Shown here one piece after another: positions 63,611 to 64,000 of a stretch of DNA of 64,000 bases; position 1 is the first letter of the stretch, and every line of letters starts with the position of its first letter. Below the pieces are notes generated by a model. That model did not search any database. It was given only the letters and a program-made list of their open reading frames with translations, and was not told the origin of the DNA. Origin of the DNA: G963691885 sp963691885. Lineage in GTDB: Bacteria > Pseudomonadota > Alphaproteobacteria > UBA8366 > Aestuariispiraceae. Where the stretch lies: positions 3,286,001 through 3,350,000 of the forward strand of contig OY829843.1 of NCBI GenBank assembly GCA_963691885.1, read 5' to 3'. Both the position numbers and the translations under genes were made by a program.

Positions 63611-64000
63611 ATGACTGATTCTGCTTTTGAGACGATTATTGAAAACGGTCGGGTGATCGACCCGTTGGCAGGTTTGGACGGGGCATTTGATGTCGGCATA
63701 CGTGACGGCAAAATTAAGGCGGTTTCACCCAGTCTGAAAAACAGCGCGGCGCTCAATCGGTTTGACGCGAGCGGACATCTTGTCATACCGGGAATGATCG
63801 ATACCCATGCGCATGTTTATCAACATGTTACAGGAAAATTCGGACTTGAACCCGACCTTGTCGGTGTTCGATCAGGTGTCACCACGCTGATTGATCAGGG
63901 CGGGCCGAGTTGCATGACACTGGGCGGCTTTCGACATTTCATTGCAGAGCAAAGCGCATCGCGGGTACTGGCCTATATTTCAAGTTACCTGGTTGGTGGG
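63611..64000 (+). CDS. Amidohydrolase/dihydroorotase-like deacetylase (5' part, continues beyond window)
   Basis: The frame is open from the ATG at 63611 to the window end (130 codons). The protein reads MTDSAFETIIENGRVIDPLA, VIPGMIDTHAHVYQHVTG and GVRSGVTTLIDQGGPSCMTL. The HAH metal motif after PGMIDT and the GVTT segment are typical of amidohydrolases of the deacetylase/dihydroorotase-like group, which cleave cyclic or acyl amides. It is divergent from the molybdenum hydroxylase operon. Together they suggest oxidation of a ring followed by hydrolysis. Confidence 0.88.
   Translation, partial: MTDSAFETIIENGRVIDPLAGLDGAFDVGIRDGKIKAVSPSLKNSAALNRFDASGHLVIPGMIDTHAHVYQHVTGKFGLEPDLVGVRSGVTTLIDQGGPSCMTLGGFRHFIAEQSASRVLAYISSYLVGG

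Overview
The window looks like an accessory region of an alphaproteobacterial chromosome or large replicon, probably from a marine or soil Rhodospirillales-like organism. The grounds are moderate GC, oxidative heterocycle catabolism and Liv/Dpp-type ABC uptake genes, IS66/IS481/IS5 elements, and a giant RTX protein with type I secretion. The genus cannot be named from this sequence.

Layout. 1-1433: end of an IS66 copy (copy 1). 1473-25926: a type I secretion locus. It holds a divergent orphan ORF, then a tightly coupled GNAT acetyltransferase / HxD...H hydroxylase-like protein / radical SAM trio, a lipoprotein alpha/beta-hydrolase, a membrane-anchored unknown protein, a 5105-residue RTX protein with a lipase-like N-terminal head and long near-identical internal repeats, and its ABC exporter and HlyD-type adaptor. 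No TolC-type outer membrane protein is in the window. 25930-28344: complete IS66 copy 2. 28345-54372: a 26-kb segment that is inverted relative to its ancestor (below). It carries the 3' half of a phosphoribosyltransferase gene, a Liv-type ABC transporter (28785-33441), an IS481 element, a 3' tRNA-Thr fragment, a LysR / peptide-type ABC transporter / RidA / amidase cluster (35274-43272), a Rieske ferredoxin, a decayed mobile region with an excisionase and a truncated tyrosine recombinase, a degraded second copy of part of the secretion locus, an IS5-type element and a SLOG-type pseudogene. 54373-56787: complete IS66 copy 3 in the opposite orientation. 56788-64000: the 5' half of the phosphoribosyltransferase gene, a DUF1116 protein, a MarR regulator, a three-subunit molybdenum hydroxylase and the start of an amidohydrolase. 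Together these suggest catabolism of an N-heterocycle or ureide imported by the Liv-type transporter.

Main structural result. The 8-bp flanks of IS66 copies 2 and 3 do not match within each copy but match crosswise as reverse complements: gatgaaaa/ttttcatc on one side and ggtattgc/gcaatacc on the other. Inverting 28345-54372 restores perfect 8-bp target duplications at both elements. It also rejoins the two halves of the phosphoribosyltransferase gene into one open frame of 242 codons plus stop. The segment was therefore flipped by recombination between the two IS66 copies, or was assembled in the flipped orientation through them.

Main candidate new system. The secretion locus couples three possible modification enzymes to a secreted giant whose N-terminal lipase-like head is preceded, 3 bp upstream, by a membrane-anchored protein that could be a partner or immunity factor. 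In the pre-inversion order, a tandem degraded copy (ORF leader, GNAT, secreted unknown protein, exporter fragment) lies downstream of it, so the locus has been duplicated and partly lost.
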